Positions 49,441 through 58,719 are shown, counted from the stretch's first letter. The stretch is DNA of 64,000 nucleotides from Rhodopseudomonas_A palustris_F (GCF_000013745.1 NC_007925.1:5332001-5396000); one strand, 5' to 3'. The notes: generated from the letters alone by a model not told the origin. Numbers and translations are program-made.

Positions 49441-52400
49441 CTATTCCGCGGCGGCAACGTTCTGCTGCGCGCGCCATTGCCCGAGCAGCGCGCGCAGCGA
49501 CGCCGCCTTCACCGGCTTGTTCAGCACCGAGATATTATCGTCGCGCGCCGCCGCCCGGACCCGTGGGCTGCGATCGGCGGTGATCAGGATCGCCGGAATC
49601 TCCTCGCCGAAGCGGTGGCGGATATCCCGGATCCCGGCGATGCCGTTGCCACGATCGAGATGATAATCGACCAGAAGACCGGTGACCGGCCGCCCGGCGG
49701 ACTCGATCGCCTTGATGGCGGCTTCCGGATCGGCCACCGCGATGACGCTTGCGCCCCAGGTGGTGAGCAGCGTCTTCATGCCGTCGAGGATCGCCGGATC
49801 ATTTTCGATACAGGCCACCAGGATCCCGGCCATCGACGCCCGCGACAGCGGCGTGGCGCTGGTCACCGCGGCGGTGTGATTGACCATGTTGGCGATCTGC
49901 ACCGTGACCGAGAAGAACGAGCCGCCGCTCTTGTTGGAATCGATCGCGATGCCGTGGTTCAGCACCCGCGCCAGCCGCTCGACGATCGAGAGCCCAAGGC
50001 CCAGCCCGCGGGCGATCCGCGCGCCCTGCTCCAGCCTGTGGAATTCCTTGAAGATTTCGCCGCGCTTGAGAATCGGGATGCCGACGCCGGTATCGTAGAT
50101 GCCGATCTGCAGCGACTGGCCGCGACGCCGGCAGCCCACCAACACCTTGCCCTGCGGGGTGTATTTGATGGCGTTGGAGATCAGATTCTGCATCAGCCGG
50201 CGCAACAGCAGCCGGTCGGACTCCACCGGCAGCAGGCACGGCACGAAGGTCAGCTTCAGCCCCTTGGCCCGGGCGATCGGCGCGAATTCGATTTCCAGCG
50301 AGCGCATCAGATCGCCGATCACGAAGCTGGACAGCGAAGGGGTCATCGCACCGGCGTCGAGCCGCGAGATATCCAGCAGCGCGCCGATGATCTCCTCGAT
50401 CGCCTCCAGCGATTCGTCGATGTTCTCCACCAGCTTGGCGTCGTCGCCGCCGCTCTGGCGTTCGACCAGGCTGGTGACATAGAGCCGCGCGGCATTGAGC
50501 GGCTGCAGGATGTCGTGGCTGGCGGCGGCGAGGAACCGGGTCTTGGAGATATTGGCCTCTTCCGCCGTGCTCTTGGCCAAGGCCAGCGCCGAATTCAGCC
50601 TTGTCAGTTCCTCGGTGCGGTCGCGCACCCGCTTTTCCAGCGTGGCGTTGGCCCGCTCCAGCGCCTCGGCGGCCTCGAAGCTCGGGGTGACGTCGGAGAA
50701 AGTGATCACCAGGCCGCCGTCGGGCATCCGGTTGGCGCGGACCTCGATCACCAGATGGCGATCCTGCATCCGCTCGATATAGGGCGCGCCCTCGGTGGTA
50801 TAGGCGGCCAGCCGGATTTGCGTCTGCATGTCGCTGTCGCCGAAGCCGGGCGCGCTGAGCGAGAGGAATTCCAGGATCTCGGTGAGCGGAATGCCGATCT
50901 GCACGATATGCGGCGGCAGCCCGAGGATGTCGCCGAACTGCCGGTTCGAGCAGATCAGCTGCAAATCCGGATTGAACACCGCGATGCCCTGGCGGACGTG
51001 GTTGAGCGCGGTCTGCAGGATCTCGCGGTTGAAATGCAGCGCGGCGTGGGAATCGTCGAGCAGCTTCAGCGCCGCTTCCGCCGACACCGTGCGCTTGCGC
51101 AACAACAGCGACAGCACCAGCCGCGACGACGCCGCGCCGATCGACGATGCGATCAGGTGCTCGGCATGCTGCAGCAATTCGAAATCCGCCGGCGCCGCCG
51201 GGTCGATGTTGATCCGGCGGCTGGCGGCGAAAGTTCGAAACGCTTCGCGGGCCCGCTCCGGCCCGAGATATTGCGCGACCGCGCCGAGAATGTCCTGCAC
51301 CGTCACCGTCGTGCGCCAGCGCCGAAACGCCGGCGCCATCGGCTTCAGCGCCGCCGGCACGAACACCGCGGCTTGCAGCCGTTCGATCGAGGACGGCTGC
51401 TTCCACAGCGACAGCACCACATAGGCCAGGATGTTGAGCGACAGGCTCCACAGCACGCCGTGCAGCAGCGGCGGCAGATCGGCGCCGAACAGCGCCCGCG
51501 GCCGCAGCGCTTCGATGCCGAATGGGCCGTGCTGCAGCAACAGCACGCCTGCGGTGTTGCCGTCGAGGAAGCTCGGCATGAACAGCGTATAGGCCCAGAC
51601 CGCGAAGCCGATCAGCATGCCGCCGATGGCGCCGCGCGCGGTCGCCCGGCGCCAGATCAACCCGCCGAAAAACGCCGGCGCGAACTGCGCGATGGCGGCG
51701 AACGACAACAGCCCGATCGCCGCCAGCTGGGTATTGCCGAGCGCGCGGAAATACAGATAGGCCATGATCAGGATGGCGAAGATCGCCACCCGGCGGACCG
51801 TGAGCAGGAACGAACCGTAGCTGCGCTCGTCGTCGCGCGGGGTGACGCCGCGTTTCAGCACCAGCGGCATCACCAGGTCGTTGGACACCATCACCGCCAA
51901 CGCCACGCATTCGACGATCACCATCGCGGTCGCCGCCGACAGCCCGCCGATGAACACCGCGACGCTGAGATAGGGCGCGTTGGCCTCCAGCGGCAACGCC
52001 AGCACGTACATGTCGCTGTCGACCGCGCCGAACGGGAAACTGATCAATCCGGCCAGCGCGATCGGAATCACGAACAGATTGATCGCGATCAGATACAGCG
52101 GGAACAGCCAGCGGGCGCGGCTGACCTCGGCGCTACTGGAATTCTCCACCACGCTGACGTGAAATTGCCGCGGCAGCAGCATGATGGCGCAGAACGACAG
52201 CAGCACCATGGTGAGGAAATTGCCGCTGGACGGCACGTAGTCGATGGCGCGGACCGCCTCCGGGGTCTTCATCGCCCGTTCGATCAGCTCGTGCGGGCTG
52301 AACATCCAGAAGGTGACGAAGGCACCCGCGGCAATGAAAGCAACCAGCTTGACGATGGATTCGGTGGCAACCGCGAGCATCAAGCCGTGCTGATGTTCGG

Positions 52401-52950
52401 TGGCGTTAGTCTGCCTGGTGCCGAACAGCACCGCGAACAGCGCCATGGTCAGCGCCACGATCAGCGCGATGTCGCCGGCGACCGGCATGCTCGACATCAC
52501 TTGGTCGTCGCCCAGGATGGTCTGCAGCGAGGACGCCACCGCTTTCAGCTGCAGCGCGATATAGGGCACCGAGCCGACGATGGCGATGATTGCCACGGTG
52601 GCCGCCACCGCCTGGCTCTTGCCGTAGCGCGCGGCGATGAAATCGGCGATCGAGGTGATGTTCTGAGATTTGGCGAGATCGATCACCCGGCGCAGCAGCG
52701 GCGCGCCGAACGCCACCATCAGGATCGGGCCGATATAGATCGCCAGGAAATCGACGCTAAAGCGGCTGGCGACGCCGACCGAGCCGAAGAACGTCCACGA
52801 GGTGCAGTAGATCGCCAGCGACAGCGGGTAGATCAGGGTGCCGAACCGCTGGCGTTGCGCCTGCGAGAGGCGATCGCCGTAGCTGGCGACCAGGAACAGA
52901 AAGCCGATATAGCCGAACGCGGCCGCGATCACGCCCCAATCGTGCAGCAT
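49441..52950 (-). CDS. Hybrid sensor kinase with sodium/solute symporter domain, CrbS-like
   Basis: This 1169-aa protein fuses a 13-helix SSS/SLC5 symporter-like domain (about residues 1-500) to a linker, a PAS domain (about 640-760), a coiled coil, a histidine kinase core and a C-terminal receiver. The H box is ASHDILQPLNAARLY (His about 800), the N box NLISNAIKYTPQG and the G boxes DTGVGIP and GLGLGLSIVERL. The receiver Asp is in GLLVDYHLDRGNG (about 1105). This is the layout of CrbS, which with CrbR controls acetyl-CoA synthetase. The start is ATG 52950. The partner regulator converges on it. Confidence 0.93.
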   Translation of the reverse strand: MLHDWGVIAAAFGYIGFLFLVASYGDRLSQAQRQRFGTLIYPLSLAIYCTSWTFFGSVGVASRFSVDFLAIYIGPILMVAFGAPLLRRVIDLAKSQNITSIADFIAARYGKSQAVAATVAIIAIVGSVPYIALQLKAVASSLQTILGDDQVMSSMPVAGDIALIVALTMALFAVLFGTRQTNATEHQHGLMLAVATESIVKLVAFIAAGAFVTFWMFSPHELIERAMKTPEAVRAIDYVPSSGNFLTMVLLSFCAIMLLPRQFHVSVVENSSSAEVSRARWLFPLYLIAINLFVIPIALAGLISFPFGAVDSDMYVLALPLEANAPYLSVAVFIGGLSAATAMVIVECVALAVMVSNDLVMPLVLKRGVTPRDDERSYGSFLLTVRRVAIFAILIMAYLYFRALGNTQLAAIGLLSFAAIAQFAPAFFGGLIWRRATARGAIGGMLIGFAVWAYTLFMPSFLDGNTAGVLLLQHGPFGIEALRPRALFGADLPPLLHGVLWSLSLNILAYVVLSLWKQPSSIERLQAAVFVPAALKPMAPAFRRWRTTVTVQDILGAVAQYLGPERAREAFRTFAASRRINIDPAAPADFELLQHAEHLIASSIGAASSRLVLSLLLRKRTVSAEAALKLLDDSHAALHFNREILQTALNHVRQGIAVFNPDLQLICSNRQFGDILGLPPHIVQIGIPLTEILEFLSLSAPGFGDSDMQTQIRLAAYTTEGAPYIERMQDRHLVIEVRANRMPDGGLVITFSDVTPSFEAAEALERANATLEKRVRDRTEELTRLNSALALAKSTAEEANISKTRFLAAASHDILQPLNAARLYVTSLVERQSGGDDAKLVENIDESLEAIEEIIGALLDISRLDAGAMTPSLSSFVIGDLMRSLEIEFAPIARAKGLKLTFVPCLLPVESDRLLLRRLMQNLISNAIKYTPQGKVLVGCRRRGQSLQIGIYDTGVGIPILKRGEIFKEFHRLEQGARIARGLGLGLSIVERLARVLNHGIAIDSNKSGGSFFSVTVQIANMVNHTAAVTSATPLSRASMAGILVACIENDPAILDGMKTLLTTWGASVIAVADPEAAIKAIESAGRPVTGLLVDYHLDRGNGIAGIRDIRHRFGEEIPAILITADRSPRVRAAARDDNISVLNKPVKAASLRALLGQWRAQQNVAAAE

Positions 52951-53098
52951 CGCGTTGCTCCCTCCGGAGGACGTCGGCCCGCCAAGGCACCGCCTCGGCC
53001 GCGCCGATGATATCTAGCGCGTCAGGCCAGCGGCGGCGACAGGCATTTTCGCCTGCCGCAGCTGCGGACGTCGGGAAAGGTAAACGCTGCGCGACGAC

Positions 53099-54328
53099 CT
53101 ATTCGGCCGCCATCGACTTGGCGCCGAGCGGCAGGTCGAGCTGCTCCCACACCATCACCAGCGCTTCGGCCAGGCGGTCGATCAGCCCGTCGTCATGGTA
53201 GGGCGACGGCGTGATACGCAGCCGTTCCTTGCCCTTGGCAACGGTCGGATAGTTGATCGGCTGCAGATAGATGCCGTGCTCTTCGATCAGAATATCGCAG
53301 GCCTTCTTGCAGCGCTCGGCGTCGCCGACGAACACCGGCACGATATGGGTGTCGGTCGGCATCACCGGCAGGCCGGCGGCGCTGAGGATCGCCTTGACGC
53401 GCGCGGCGCGGTCCTGATGGCGCTCGCGCTCCCAGCTCGAGGTCTTCAGGTGCTTGATTGCGGCGGTCGCAGCGGCGCAGATCGCCGGTGGCAAGGCGGT
53501 GGTGAAGATGAAGCCGGGGGCGTAGGAGCGCACCGCGTCCACTACCTTGGCACTGCCGGCGATGTAGCCGCCGAGGCAACCAAAGGCCTTGGCCAGCGTG
53601 CCTTCCAGAATGTCGATGCGGTGCATCACGCCGTCGCGCTCGGCAACGCCGGCGCCGCGCGGACCGTACATGCCGACCGCATGGACTTCGTCGCAATAGG
53701 TCATGGCGCCGTATTTCTCGGCGAGATCGCAGATCTTCGCCATCGGCGCGACGTCGCCGTCCATCGAATACAGGCTCTCGAAGGCGATCAGTTTCGGCCG
53801 CTCGGGACCGGCGGTCTTCAACAGCTCTTCCAGATGGGCGACATCGTTATGGCGCCAGACCACGCGCTCGCAGCCGGACTGCCGGATGCCCTCGATCATC
53901 GAATTATGGTTGAGCGCGTCTGACAGGATCAGGCAGTTCGGAATCAGCTTGGTCAGCGTCGAAATGCCGGTCTGGTTGGAAACGTAGCCCGAGGTGAACA
54001 GCAGCGCGGCTTCCTTGCCGTGCAGGTCGGCCAACTCGAGTTCCAACTGCACCAGCGGATGATGGGTGCCGGCGATATTACGGGTGCCGCCGGCGCCGGT
54101 GCCGAGCCGCGTCGCGGTCTCGACCATCGCGCCGACCACCTTCGGGTGCTGTCCCATCCCGAGGTAATCGTTGGAACACCAGATCACGACATCGCGGGGA
54201 CCGCCGGGTGAATGCCAAACCGCGTGCGGGAATCGGCCGGCGACTCGCTCGAGATCGGCAAATACGCGATAGCGACGTTCATCATGTAGACGATCAAGGG
54301 CGTCACCGAAAAACTGTTCGTAATTCAT
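53099..54328 (-). CDS. hemA: 5-aminolevulinate synthase
   Basis: ALA synthase condenses glycine and succinyl-CoA with pyridoxal phosphate, the first committed step to haem, bacteriochlorophyll and B12 in alphaproteobacteria. The 409-aa length is typical. Motifs include CSNDYLGMGQHPKV, GTGAGGTRNIAGTHHPLV (key GAGGTRNI), the PLP aspartate region YCDEVHAVGMYGPRGAG and the lysine motif EGTLAKAFGCLGGYI. The start is ATG 54328 (MNYEQFFG); the open frame continues 35 codons upstream without homology. An exact FixK-type box is centred about 150 bases upstream, matching known O2 control of hemA in this group. Confidence 0.96.
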   Translation of the reverse strand: MNYEQFFGDALDRLHDERRYRVFADLERVAGRFPHAVWHSPGGPRDVVIWCSNDYLGMGQHPKVVGAMVETATRLGTGAGGTRNIAGTHHPLVQLELELADLHGKEAALLFTSGYVSNQTGISTLTKLIPNCLILSDALNHNSMIEGIRQSGCERVVWRHNDVAHLEELLKTAGPERPKLIAFESLYSMDGDVAPMAKICDLAEKYGAMTYCDEVHAVGMYGPRGAGVAERDGVMHRIDILEGTLAKAFGCLGGYIAGSAKVVDAVRSYAPGFIFTTALPPAICAAATAAIKHLKTSSWERERHQDRAARVKAILSAAGLPVMPTDTHIVPVFVGDAERCKKACDILIEEHGIYLQPINYPTVAKGKERLRITPSPYHDDGLIDRLAEALVMVWEQLDLPLGAKSMAAE

Positions 54329-54471
54329 CACAATGAGACCTGATGCGGGACATAGGCGACCTAGCGTCGCACTTGTATTCTTAGAGCGCTTCCACGATTG
54401 CTGTCGAGCCGAAAAGGCTGCTCGGGAATGCACACTTCGACCAAGGGGCTGTCCTAGTCGCGGGACAAAAC

Positions 54472-54485
54472 TTGACCCATATCAA
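54472..54485. promoter_or_regulatory. FixK/FNR-type box upstream of hemA
   Basis: TTGACCCATATCAA fits TTGA-N6-TCAA exactly, the FixK/FNR class consensus. It lies between the stop of the upstream hydrolase gene and hemA, about 150 bases from the hemA start. FixK2 control of hemA is known in Bradyrhizobium. Other regulators of the same family would recognise the same site. Confidence 0.75.
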
Positions 54486-54523
54486 TGCAGTAGCAGGTAT
54501 TATTTGCCTTGCCTATCGGGCGA

Positions 54524-55588
54524 TCAGACGCTCTTGAAGCGCAACAGACCGTCTCGCCGTTCGATCACCTTTAGCCGATTTTCCGCCAGCATATGGTTGA
54601 CGTGCGCGATCAATTCACCGGCCGCAAAGCCGGTCTGATGCGCATCCAAGACGTGCTTGTTGAACACCACCGGCACCAGATCGGCGGAGGTCATCGCGGT
54701 CTTGCGGCAGGCTTGCGCGATAAGATCGCAGCGTTCCTGGTGATGCTCGGACAATTGCGCGATCCGGACTTTGACGCCGTAGAACGGCACGCCGTGTCCC
54801 GGCAGCGCCAAGACGTCGTCCGGCAGCGTCTCGGCGAGGCTCTTCAACGAACGCAAATAGGCGCCGAGCGCGTTTTCGTCGGGCTCATGGGCCCAGACGC
54901 TCACATTGGGCGAGATCTTGCTCAGCACCTGATCGGCCGACAGGAACAGCTTGTCCGCGGCGCAATACAGCATCACCTGGTCCGGCGAATGGCCGGCGCC
55001 GGTGATGATCCGGAAGCTGCGGGAGCCGATCGCGATCTCGTCGCCATGCGACAACCTGCGATACGCCGCCGGCATGGCGGCGGTCTTCTTCAGATAGTCC
55101 TGTCCGCGACCGACCAGCTGCATGGCGATTGAATCGTCCATGCCGTGGCGGCGGAAAAACCGCAACGAGTTCTGCACTCGTTCTTCGGTTCTGCGATTCT
55201 GATGATAGACGCCTTGCAGATATTCGATCTGCGACATGTAGAACGGGCATTGGAACCGCTCCACCAGCCATCCGGCGAGGCCGAGATGATCCGGATGGGC
55301 GTGGGTCACGATCACCCGGCTGATCTTCGCCTTGGCGAGCGGTCCTGCAAACAGCGCGGTCCAGGCCTCGATCGTCGACTCATTGCCGAACCCGGTGTCC
55401 ACCACCGCCCAGCCTTTGCCGTCGGCCAGCAGGTAGATGTTCACGTGGTTGAGACGAAACGGCAGCTTGAGCCGCAGCCACAGCACACCGGGCGCGACTT
55501 CGACCACCTGGTCTGCACCGGGATGGCTTTCCCAGGGGTAGCGCAGGGCGTCGACCGACTCTGGGATAGGCTCAGTTTTTGAATGCAT
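54524..55588 (-). CDS. Metallo-beta-lactamase-fold hydrolase
   Basis: This 354-aa protein has the metallo-beta-lactamase fold with intact metal site: VIVTHAHPDHLG (HxHxDH, about residues 96-101), the later His in ITGAGHSPDQ, Asp in LFLSADQVL and His in ALPGHGVPF. Such enzymes act as thioesterases, glyoxalase II-like or phosphodiesterase-like hydrolases. A helical C-terminal region of about 90 residues follows, as in members of the hydroxyacylglutathione-hydrolase-like group with a winged-helix tail. No substrate is suggested by neighbours. The start is ATG 55588. Confidence 0.88.
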   Translation of the reverse strand: MHSKTEPIPESVDALRYPWESHPGADQVVEVAPGVLWLRLKLPFRLNHVNIYLLADGKGWAVVDTGFGNESTIEAWTALFAGPLAKAKISRVIVTHAHPDHLGLAGWLVERFQCPFYMSQIEYLQGVYHQNRRTEERVQNSLRFFRRHGMDDSIAMQLVGRGQDYLKKTAAMPAAYRRLSHGDEIAIGSRSFRIITGAGHSPDQVMLYCAADKLFLSADQVLSKISPNVSVWAHEPDENALGAYLRSLKSLAETLPDDVLALPGHGVPFYGVKVRIAQLSEHHQERCDLIAQACRKTAMTSADLVPVVFNKHVLDAHQTGFAAGELIAHVNHMLAENRLKVIERRDGLLRFKSV

Positions 55589-55752
55589 TCTCTTGGATCG
55601 CGGTTTCTCCCGTCACCGGCTTAGCGGTGCAACGCCGGCTGCGCCAGCCGAAACTCGCTCTCTTGCTGGCACCGCGACGCGGCCGGCAGCATGGGAGCCA
55701 TGCATTCGGCCAGAAAAAGGCCGATCTGCCGCGATGCGGAATGTCACAACAA

Positions 55753-55779
55753 AAAGGGCCGGCGCGAGGCCGACCCTTT
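55753..55779 (-). terminator. Terminator of the Omp25/31-type gene
   Basis: Arms AAAGGGCCGGC (55753-55763) and GCCGACCCTTT (55769-55779) pair with one wobble around a 5-base loop. On the minus strand it follows the porin-like gene by about 40 bases and runs into TTTTTG, a classical intrinsic terminator. Confidence 0.85.
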
Positions 55780-55817
55780 CCGTCTGTTCGATCCGGTGAA
55801 GGATCGATGAGTTCAGA

Positions 55818-56510
55818 TCAATACTTGGCGACGACCGGGCCACCCCAGTTGAAGCGGTAGTTCAGGCCGGCCTTGACGACGTGCTCGTCGTTCTTGAACG
55901 AGAAGCCGCCGAAATCGACGTTGCCGAAGTCATAGTACTGATATTCGACCTTGCCCGACCAGTTCTGGGCGAACAGGTATTCCAAGCCGGCACCGACGGT
56001 GTAACCGTCGCTCTTGCTGGAGACAGCAGCACCAACGCCACCCAAGGTGACAGTGGTGTCGTAGTCGGCGAAGGCATAACCGCCCTTGGCGTACAGCAGC
56101 GCCGGACCCCAGGTGTAGCCGATGCGGCCGGTGACCGAGCCGAGGCCCTTCTGCTTGTCGCTGAACGAGTAGGGGCCGACGAGAACCGGATCGGTGCCCT
56201 GATCGAGCCAGCTGTACTGAGCTTCAACACCGAGCACCCAGTTCGGGGCGAACTGATAGTCGTAGCCGCCCTGCACACCGCCGAGGAACGTGCCGTCGCT
56301 GCTGCGGGTCGCGCCGGTGCCGATGCTGTCGTCGCCAACGAAGGCGCCGCCGACGTGACCGCCGATGTAGAAGCCGGTCCAGTTGTAGATCGGGGCCGCG
56401 ACGTAGGCCGGGGCCTTGGTGTAGGTGCGGGCGCCGAGGTCGGCGGCAAGTGCCGGCACCGTCGTTGCCATGGCGACGAGGGCCACGGTACCAAGCAGGA
56501 ACTTCTTCAT
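55818..56510 (-). CDS. Outer-membrane beta-barrel protein, Omp25/31 family
   Basis: This 230-aa protein is an outer-membrane beta-barrel of the Omp25/Omp31 (Omp_b-brl) type, an abundant surface protein in Rhizobiales. It has a clean signal peptide (MKKFLLGTVALVAMATTVPALAA, cleavage after residue 23). The YNWTGFYIGGHVGGAFV opening that marks the family follows, and then eight predicted strands alternate with Gly/Asn/Asp loops. It ends AGLNYRFNWGGPVVAKY with the strand-final aromatic. The start is ATG 56510; upstream in-frame codons do not fit. A strong terminator lies downstream. Confidence 0.92.
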   Translation of the reverse strand: MKKFLLGTVALVAMATTVPALAADLGARTYTKAPAYVAAPIYNWTGFYIGGHVGGAFVGDDSIGTGATRSSDGTFLGGVQGGYDYQFAPNWVLGVEAQYSWLDQGTDPVLVGPYSFSDKQKGLGSVTGRIGYTWGPALLYAKGGYAFADYDTTVTLGGVGAAVSSKSDGYTVGAGLEYLFAQNWSGKVEYQYYDFGNVDFGGFSFKNDEHVVKAGLNYRFNWGGPVVAKY

Positions 56511-56831
56511 AGTGTGTTTCTCCAGAATTTCACTTGCAGAGGAGCCGTCCTTGGCTCCGTCCCAGAAATGCATAAACGCCTTTGTCTAAAAATGCTGTCA
56601 CCCATCCGCCACAGTGGAATTCGAAGTAACCTCATGCGGGGCCACGAAATTTCGTGCTTAATGGAGCCCTAAACAAACCTTAATGATGCCTTAATTGCGA
56701 TAGATCGGGAACGCCTTGGAACCGGGCATTAACTAGCTTTGCCTGCTAGGCGGGCAACTGTATTCGGGTCTGCTTTTTTGACCAATTTTGTCCCCTCATC
56801 AGGCTTTTCGGCGACGCCGGCTTTGCATCCT

Positions 56832-56853
56832 GTAATGTTATAATGTAACATGC
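56832..56853. promoter_or_regulatory. Zur-type operator upstream of the zinc uptake genes
   Basis: GTAATGTTATA followed directly by ATGTAACATGC (56832-56853) is a near-palindrome resembling the alphaproteobacterial Zur box consensus (GTAATGTTATA-N-TATAACATTAC class). The core halves ATGTTA and TAACAT are exact inverted repeats. It lies 28 bases before the His-rich gene that precedes znuCBA. Zinc-dependent repression is the expected role. Confidence 0.8.
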
Positions 56854-56880
56854 GGACGCTTCGCCGCTGAAAGGTTCCTG

Positions 56881-57069
56881 ATGACGCCCCCGCAACCGCA
56901 CGACCATCTCCATCTTGATACCGGTGGCCACCATCACGCGGCGATCATGCCGCATCCGTCGCAGTCGCCGCCGTGGTCGATCCTGCGCATGACGGTGGTG
57001 TCGCGACTCGGCATTGCGCTCGCCGTCAGCGCGCTGCTGTGGGCCTTCGTGCTGCTGGCGATGCGCTAG
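56881..57069 (+). CDS. Small His-rich single-helix membrane protein
   Basis: I do not recognise a named family. This 62-aa protein has a His-rich N-terminal half (PHDHLHLDTGGHHHAAIMPHP, eight His within residues 7-25) and one membrane helix near the end (LGIALAVSALLWAFVLLAM). It begins 28 bases downstream of a Zur-type box and ends 1 base before znuC, so it is almost certainly co-transcribed with the zinc transporter. The His cluster suggests zinc binding at the membrane, perhaps passing metal to or from the transporter. This is inference. Orientation of the His tail is not known. Confidence 0.75.
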   Translation: MTPPQPHDHLHLDTGGHHHAAIMPHPSQSPPWSILRMTVVSRLGIALAVSALLWAFVLLAMR

Positions 57070-57070
57070 C

Positions 57071-57829
57071 ATGGCTGCGCAGCTCTCCTTTCATAACGTC
57101 ACGCTGGGTTACGATCGTCATCCGGCGGTGCACCACCTTGACGGCGAAGTCGCGCCAGGCGCGCTGCTGGCGGTGGTCGGACCGAACGGTGCCGGCAAAT
57201 CGACGCTGTTTCGCGGCATCGTCGGCATTCTCAAGCCGCTCACCGGCTCGATCAATCTCGGCGGCCTCGATGTCCGCGATATCGCTTATCTGCCGCAGAT
57301 TGCCGATATCGACCGCAGCTTTCCGATCTCGGTATTCGACTTCGTCGGCACCGGACTGTGGCGACACACCGGGATGTTCGGCGGTCTCGGCCGGCGCGAG
57401 CGCGATGTCATCATTCATGCGCTGGCAACGGTCGGCCTCAGCGGCTTCGAAAACCGCACCATCGGCACGCTGTCGGGCGGCCAGATGCAGCGCATCCTGT
57501 TTGCCCGTGTGCTGTTGCAGGATGCCCGCGTGATCGTGCTCGACGAGCCATTCAACGCCATCGACGCCAAGACCTCGGCCGATCTCGTCGGCCTGGTGCG
57601 ACACTGGCACGATGAGCGGCGCACCGTATTGGCGGCGCTGCACGACATGGACCTTGTGCAGGCGCATTTCCCCGAGACCCTGCTGCTGGCGCGCGGCGCG
57701 GTGGCCTGGGGAGCGACCCCGCAGGTGCTGACGGCGGACAATCTCGGCAAGGCGCGGCGGATGTGCGAGGCGTTCGACGACACCGCGGCGCCCTGCGCCG
57801 ACGCGGCCCCGCATCCCGAGGCCGCCTGA
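57071..57829 (+). CDS. znuC: Zinc/manganese ABC transporter ATP-binding protein
   Basis: This 252-aa ATPase powers the Znu-type metal importer. It has Walker A GPNGAGKST (about residues 37-45), the ABC signature LSGGQMQRILFARVLLQ, Walker B VIVLDEPFNAID and the switch His in LAALHDMD. The length fits metal-type ATPases. The start ATG 57071 follows the small His-rich gene by 1 base. The permease follows after 3 bases. Zinc is favoured over manganese because of the Zur-type box and the CobW gene downstream, but the family alone does not decide. Confidence 0.9.
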   Translation: MAAQLSFHNVTLGYDRHPAVHHLDGEVAPGALLAVVGPNGAGKSTLFRGIVGILKPLTGSINLGGLDVRDIAYLPQIADIDRSFPISVFDFVGTGLWRHTGMFGGLGRRERDVIIHALATVGLSGFENRTIGTLSGGQMQRILFARVLLQDARVIVLDEPFNAIDAKTSADLVGLVRHWHDERRTVLAALHDMDLVQAHFPETLLLARGAVAWGATPQVLTADNLGKARRMCEAFDDTAAPCADAAPHPEAA

Positions 57830-57832
57830 CCC

Positions 57833-58708
57833 ATGGACATGCTGTATCAGGCGTTGATCGCGCCGTTCTTGGAGTTCGAATTCATGCGCCGGGCTCTGGC
57901 CGGCGTGTTGTCGCTGGCGCTGGGGGGCGCCCCGATCGGCGTCTTCATGATGTTGCGGCGGATGTCGCTGGCCGGCGACGCCATGGCGCACGCCATCCTG
58001 CCCGGCGCCGCAGTCGGCTTCCTGCTGTCCGGCCTCAATCTGTTCGCGATGACGTTCGGCGGACTGATCGCCGGCTTCGCTGTGGCGATCCTGTCCGGCG
58101 TGGTGTCGCGGGCGACGGAATTGAAGGAAGACGCCTCGCTGGCGACCTTCTATCTGGTCTCGCTGGCGCTCGGCGTCACCATCGTGTCGATCAAGGGCAG
58201 CAACATCGACCTGTTGCACGTGCTGTTCGGCAACATCCTGGCGATGGACGACCAGACCCTCTTGGTGATCGCCTTCAACGCTACGCTGACGCTGCTGGTG
58301 TTGGCGCTGATCTTCCGTCCGCTGGTGATCGAATGCGTCGATCCGGTGTTCCTGCGTAGCGTCAGCCGGGCCGGCGGCCCGGCGCATCTGATCTTTATGG
58401 CGCTCGTGGTGATCAATCTGGTCAACGGCTTCCATGCGCTCGGCACGCTCTTGGCGGTCGGGCTGATGATCCTGCCCGCGGGAATCGCCCGGTTCTGGTC
58501 GCGCGACATCACCGGGATGATCTGCATCGCGGTCGCCAGCGCCATGGCCTCCGGCTACGCCGGACTGGTGCTGTCGTTCCAAACCAAAGTGCCATCGGGC
58601 CCGGCGATCATCCTGATGGCGGCACTGCTTTATGTCGTCTCGGTGCTGTTCGGCTCTGCCGGCGGCATCCTCCGGCGGCTGTTTCCCGGCCGTCACCTCG
58701 AAGCCTGA
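57833..58708 (+). CDS. znuB: Zinc/manganese ABC transporter permease
   Basis: This 291-aa inner-membrane permease of the ABC-3 family forms the channel of the metal importer. It has about eight membrane helices and conserved blocks MRRMSLAGDAMAHAILPGAAVGFLL (key SLAGDAMAHA, the ATPase-coupling region), SNIDLLHVLFGNILAM and FHALGTLLAVGLMILPAGIARFW. The start is ATG 57833, 3 bases after znuC; the solute-binding protein gene follows after 11 bases. Length and topology are normal. Confidence 0.91.
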   Translation: MDMLYQALIAPFLEFEFMRRALAGVLSLALGGAPIGVFMMLRRMSLAGDAMAHAILPGAAVGFLLSGLNLFAMTFGGLIAGFAVAILSGVVSRATELKEDASLATFYLVSLALGVTIVSIKGSNIDLLHVLFGNILAMDDQTLLVIAFNATLTLLVLALIFRPLVIECVDPVFLRSVSRAGGPAHLIFMALVVINLVNGFHALGTLLAVGLMILPAGIARFWSRDITGMICIAVASAMASGYAGLVLSFQTKVPSGPAIILMAALLYVVSVLFGSAGGILRRLFPGRHLEA

Positions 58709-58719
58709 TTGGAGAAACC

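Noticed and set aside
49477..53010. A 1177-codon open frame on the plus strand opposite the CrbS-like kinase
   Set aside because: It is the antisense shadow of a clear multidomain kinase gene. Its composition (Arg/Gln/His/Asp-rich, no domains) is typical of GC-rich antisense frames.
56746..57072. 108-codon minus-strand frame overlapping the Zur-type box and His-rich gene
   Set aside because: It has no ribosome site or similarity and covers the regulatory region; the plus-strand reading fits operon structure better.
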